A stretch of 64,000 nt of DNA from Chlamydiales bacterium (GTDB lineage: Bacteria; Chlamydiota; Chlamydiia; Chlamydiales; Simkaniaceae), in assembly GCA_024233395.1 (NCBI GenBank), contig JACKPR010000002.1:620001-684000 (forward strand). The letters run 5' to 3'. The notes beneath the pieces were generated by a model that was not told the origin of the DNA, did not search any database, and was given only the letters and a program-made list of their open reading frames with translations. Shown here in pieces: positions 61,096-64,000 of the stretch (positions are counted from its first letter, which is position 1; each line of letters opens with the position of its first letter). A program made the position numbers and the translations under genes.

Positions 61096-61124
61096 TTGAC
61101 ATCCCGCATGATTTTTTTTAATGT
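61096..61124 (+). promoter_or_regulatory. Autotransporter promoter
   Basis: Perfect TTGACA (61096-61101), 17 bp, TAATGT (61119-61124), 25 bp before the start codon, which implies a very short leader. Confidence 0.6.
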
Positions 61125-61135
61125 AAAAAAATCAT
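61108..61135. promoter_or_regulatory. Inverted repeat spanning the -10 box
   Basis: Perfect 11-bp arms ATGATTTTTTT / AAAAAAATCAT surround TAATGT, the likely -10. It could be an operator, or an intrinsic terminator for the upstream MFS gene that doubles as promoter. Confidence 0.5.
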
Positions 61136-61149
61136 ACTAAGGGTGCGTT

Positions 61150-63432
61150 ATGAGTCATAAATACAAGTTATTCATTCTTCTGTTTATCACATGTTATAGC
61201 TATTGTGCTTTGCCTGAAGCCATTATTACGGGAAGAAGTGGAGATGCTTATGCTGCTTTTGTAAATACTGCGGCCAATGCTGCGGGACCTGAAATTAATG
61301 GTCTTCCTGCAAATACGAATTCAGATATTACTCAAGGCTCCATTGCTAATAATGGACTAACTTTTATTGCTGGTACCTCTCAACCAGGGCATAGCTACGC
61401 TGCTTTTGTTAATTTTGATACGAATACAGCTGGCCCTCCTGTATCAAACCTTCCTCCTCCTGCAGGGAATTCTTATTTAAATGCTGGAGAAATAAATAAT
61501 CTTGGTCAGATGGCAATTATTGCTGGAGATGAGAAAAATTTTCATTGGGCAGCATTTGTCGATCCTGCTACTAATAGCGCATTACCTCCTATTTCTAACT
61601 TACCAGGACCAACAGGGCGTTCTTTACAAGATGCATCTATTAATAATTCTAACCTGTCTATTGTAGGGGGATATTATTCAACTCCGAGCAGCGCATATGC
61701 GGCTTTTGTTGATTTTGCATCGAATGCAGTACTTTCACCTATTCAAGGTGTTCCTACAACTTCAGGAGGAAGAATAGATGGTGTAGCTGTCAATAACCTC
61801 AATCAAGTTATCATTGGGGGAATAATAGGAGGGGCTGCCTACGCCGCGTTTGTAGATGTTAACACAAATTCTGTTGGACCACCCATCCTAAATATTCCTA
61901 CGGCACCTGGTAGCTCGATTGGTTTTCATGGAGTCACGATCAATGATAATGGAATTGCTTTGCTTGGGGGTTCAGATGGCATCTCTGCTTATGCAGCTTA
62001 TGCTAATATCAGCACAAATGCGGCTGGAGCTCCGATTCAAAATCTTCCCACAGCTGCTGGAAGCCGTATTACAGCTGTTTCCCTTAACAATCTAGATCAA
62101 GGACTCATTGGTGGGTCTGACGGGACCTCAATGTATGCAGCGTTTGTTGATCCGATTACAAACTCAGCAAGTAATCCTATATCGAACCTCCCAACACTTG
62201 TTGGGACTGTAGTTGATGGCGTTTGGCTTCTTCCATATAAAGAGCTTCCCCAACGGCATCTACGTTCAAATATTCTAGCATTTGCTAGGTATCTCCAAGA
62301 ACATTGCCTTGAGAAGATTTTTTATTTCATACCTGCCATCATTAATAAAAATCTTAAAAGTGCTTTGGAAAAAGCAGCGCCCATGCGTAATGCGATTTCT
62401 TTATATGCCGCAGACGATAATCTGTTTTCATTAAACAACGGTCTTTCTACCCATCTGCGCAATCATCGATACTTTCGAGCAGAAAGTTGTAAAGCAAGTC
62501 CAAGAGACGAAGGAGAGAAAACAAGCTGTTTATCAGAGAATCCTAATGAGTGTCTTCCGATCCAAAGTGAGGATCGCCCCTATACAGTATGGGTAGAAGG
62601 GACTGGTTTTTTTGCTTCGCAAAAGCATCAGCATCAGACCACGGGATTTGATCCTTATGGTGGGGGTGTAACGCTTGGTTTCGATAGAAACGTATTAGAG
62701 TCTTGTCAAATCGGAGGTGGCGTTGCCTATACCTATACGCATGTCCATCAACATGCGGACACCGGTTATAGTAATATCAACCAAGAATATCTTTTCACCT
62801 ACTTTACTTGGTCCAATAAACAGTTCTATATTGATACAGCTCTTTGGGGAAGTCTCTTTCAGATTCATAATGTTCGTGATATTCACCTGCATGGATGGAA
62901 TTTTACTTCAACTTCCAATCCTAAAGGTTGGCAGCTGACACCGCATTTGGAATTCGGTTATAGCTATTCTTGGCGCCCTAATCCTCAAAAGAATTTAGAG
63001 CTCACGGTTAGCCCTTTTGTCATGGTTGACTGGGCGAATAATTGGCAGCGTCGCTACCATGAAAAAGGGAAAAGCCCTTTTAATATTGTCCAAGAGTCGC
63101 AATATTCTTCATTCTTACGCTCTGAAGCTGGTCTTCGGATGTATGAGAGATGGAATTTCTGCTATTGGAATTTGATTTTTGAAGAATCGGTTAGTTATGT
63201 GAATAGGACGCCCTTTGGTGTAGGAAAAATGAAAGCACACCTTGTTAAGTGTCCTGGATCCTTTACAGTAGAGACACTGCAGGGATCAAAGAGTTTAGTA
63301 GCCTTTGAATTTTCTACAATTTTTAGACCGGTCGACTTTGCTTATCCTTATGGATCGATTACCTATTATGGAGAGTTCACGCATGGTTATCAATCACACC
63401 AAGCTACTCTAGAGATTTCTTGGGATTTTTAG
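61150..63432 (+). CDS. Autotransporter with seven-repeat propeller-like passenger
   Basis: 760 residues. Signal peptide (about 1-20), then seven tandem repeats of about 48 residues (about 22-360) with the pattern [GG]..YAAFVD..TN..G.PI.NLP......I.....NN, such as YAAFVDVNTNSVGPPILNIP. A linker follows, then a C-terminal autotransporter beta-barrel (about 475-760) ending in aromatic ATLEISWDF. Seven short repeats fit a seven-bladed beta-propeller, unlike the GGAI/FxxN beta-helix of chlamydial Pmps. A surface adhesin or ligand-binding role is inferred. Its end overlaps nth by 29 nt. Confidence 0.85.
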   Translation: MSHKYKLFILLFITCYSYCALPEAIITGRSGDAYAAFVNTAANAAGPEINGLPANTNSDITQGSIANNGLTFIAGTSQPGHSYAAFVNFDTNTAGPPVSNLPPPAGNSYLNAGEINNLGQMAIIAGDEKNFHWAAFVDPATNSALPPISNLPGPTGRSLQDASINNSNLSIVGGYYSTPSSAYAAFVDFASNAVLSPIQGVPTTSGGRIDGVAVNNLNQVIIGGIIGGAAYAAFVDVNTNSVGPPILNIPTAPGSSIGFHGVTINDNGIALLGGSDGISAYAAYANISTNAAGAPIQNLPTAAGSRITAVSLNNLDQGLIGGSDGTSMYAAFVDPITNSASNPISNLPTLVGTVVDGVWLLPYKELPQRHLRSNILAFARYLQEHCLEKIFYFIPAIINKNLKSALEKAAPMRNAISLYAADDNLFSLNNGLSTHLRNHRYFRAESCKASPRDEGEKTSCLSENPNECLPIQSEDRPYTVWVEGTGFFASQKHQHQTTGFDPYGGGVTLGFDRNVLESCQIGGGVAYTYTHVHQHADTGYSNINQEYLFTYFTWSNKQFYIDTALWGSLFQIHNVRDIHLHGWNFTSTSNPKGWQLTPHLEFGYSYSWRPNPQKNLELTVSPFVMVDWANNWQRRYHEKGKSPFNIVQESQYSSFLRSEAGLRMYERWNFCYWNLIFEESVSYVNRTPFGVGKMKAHLVKCPGSFTVETLQGSKSLVAFEFSTIFRPVDFAYPYGSITYYGEFTHGYQSHQATLEISWDF

Positions 63433-64000
63433 GTCCATGAATCGCTTTGCAAATGGGGCAATCTTCCACTTTGTGTCCTTTTGCAGGACAATATTTGCGA
63501 GCATAATAGATGATTTGAAGGTGGAGTTTTTCCCAAGAAGATTTTGGGAAAAGTTTCATCAGGTCTATTTCCGTCTGTTTCACACTTTTTCCACTGCTAA
63601 GTCCCCATCTTTTTGCGCACCGATGAATGTGTGTATCGACAGGAAAAGCAGGAATTTTTAAGGCGTGAATGGCGAGGACAGAAGCAGTTTTATGACCAAC
63701 CCCTGGAAGTTTTTCCAGCTCTTCAATTGTGCGGGGTATTTTCCCCCCATACTCTTTTACAAGGATCTCTGAGAGCTTTTTTATCGATTTTGCTTTTGTG
63801 GGGGCAAGGCCGCAAGGACGAATGATCGATTGGATTTGTGCAATAGAAAGCTTTGCCATTTTTTCGGCTGTTTTTGCTTTTGCAAAAAGTTTCGGTGTCA
63901 CTTCGTTCACTTTTTTATCGGTGCATTGCGCGGAAAGAAGGACTGCAATAAGTAAGGTGTAATGACTGGAATGTTTAAGGGGAATGGGAGGGTTTGGAAA
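63404..64000 (-). CDS. nth: Endonuclease III (5' end outside window)
   Basis: Base-excision DNA glycosylase/AP lyase. The frame is open to the right edge and homology (HYTLLIAVLLSAQCTDKKVN) continues upstream of the GTG at 63910, so that codon is not the start. The helix-hairpin-helix LEKLPGVGHKTASVLAIHA with catalytic Lys and the Asp in FPVDTHIHR are intact. The C-terminal Fe-S region reads CPAKGHKVEDCPIC with the fourth Cys not evident. Position after secA-psd matches Chlamydia, where mnmE would lie nearby. Confidence 0.92.
   Translation of the reverse strand, partial: FPNPPIPLKHSSHYTLLIAVLLSAQCTDKKVNEVTPKLFAKAKTAEKMAKLSIAQIQSIIRPCGLAPTKAKSIKKLSEILVKEYGGKIPRTIEELEKLPGVGHKTASVLAIHALKIPAFPVDTHIHRCAKRWGLSSGKSVKQTEIDLMKLFPKSSWEKLHLQIIYYARKYCPAKGHKVEDCPICKAIHGPKNPKKSLE

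Noticed and set aside
63437..63962. Plus-strand frames opposite nth
   Set aside because: Overlap a well-conserved endonuclease III frame and have no recognisable content.
1..64000. CRISPR array, prophage, insertion sequence with transposase, rRNA operon
   Set aside because: No regularly spaced direct repeats, phage structural genes, transposase frames or rRNA sequence were seen.

Overview
The window is a chromosomal segment of a member of the phylum Chlamydiota, most likely an environmental chlamydia outside the Chlamydiaceae. The evidence is gene order: several blocks match the order I recall from Chlamydia trachomatis. These are tolQ-tolR-tolA-like-tolB-pal next to tatD-sdhC-sdhA-sdhB, dnaB-mnmG-lplA, mutL-pepP, lpdA-lipA, a metallophosphoesterase near glgC, and secA-psd-nth. 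An outer membrane protein of the Lpg1974/MOMP-like type, carrying a GLEFLYWKA-type signature, points towards Simkania/Waddlia/Parachlamydia-like lineages. Species cannot be fixed from sequence alone. Base composition is AT-rich throughout, with no obvious compositional islands.

Layout. 1-4.5 kb: Tol-Pal envelope operon on the minus strand. 4.5-9.4 kb: TatD nuclease and succinate dehydrogenase sdhCAB. 9.4-9.9 kb: a hairpin-dense intergenic region. 9.9-14.2 kb: lplA, a secreted protein, a degenerate receiver/GGDEF protein, mnmG and a 30-residue ribosomal-type protein. 14.4-17.4 kb: a DUF4396 membrane protein, a two-gene lineage-specific operon whose second product looks like an inclusion-membrane protein, and a small HTH protein. 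17.4-18.9 kb: dnaB. 19.1-23.6 kb: a tandem duplication of a membrane-anchored ClpB-like ATPase locus ending in tRNA-Ser(GCU). 23.6-33.6 kb: a secreted Nudix hydrolase, pepF, mutL, pepP, a receptor-type class III adenylate cyclase, and fluC with DUF190. 33.8-40 kb: two tandem paralogs of unknown function, a porin-like OMP, an MFS carrier and thymidine kinase. 40-45.2 kb: a PhoR-like kinase, and pseudopilin genes interrupted by an OPT transporter. 45.3-49.7 kb: an acidic protein, a phosphoesterase, an ankyrin protein and glgC. 49.8-53.1 kb: a HEAT-like protein, lipA and lpdA. 53.4-55.7 kb: a zinc-ribbon protein, gene remnants and a VWA protein. 55.7-64 kb: secA, psd, an MFS carrier, a propeller-passenger autotransporter and nth (cut by the window edge).

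How the genes work together. LplA, LipA and LpdA supply and recycle lipoate cofactors of the 2-oxoacid dehydrogenases that feed SDH. Tol-Pal, SecA, Psd, the OMP, the autotransporter and the pseudopilins build the envelope. GlgC starts glycogen synthesis. Inc-like, ankyrin, VWA and paralogous proteins are the probable host-interaction layer.

The most unusual structural signal is a set of about nine long intergenic palindromes of 70-165 bp. Three share primary sequence, and six share a central TTGYC-loop-GRCAA hairpin. Some overlap start or stop codons. The second is the duplicated ATPase locus: one copy has lost its Walker A, Walker B and arginine-finger residues, while the other keeps them but carries a single in-frame stop.
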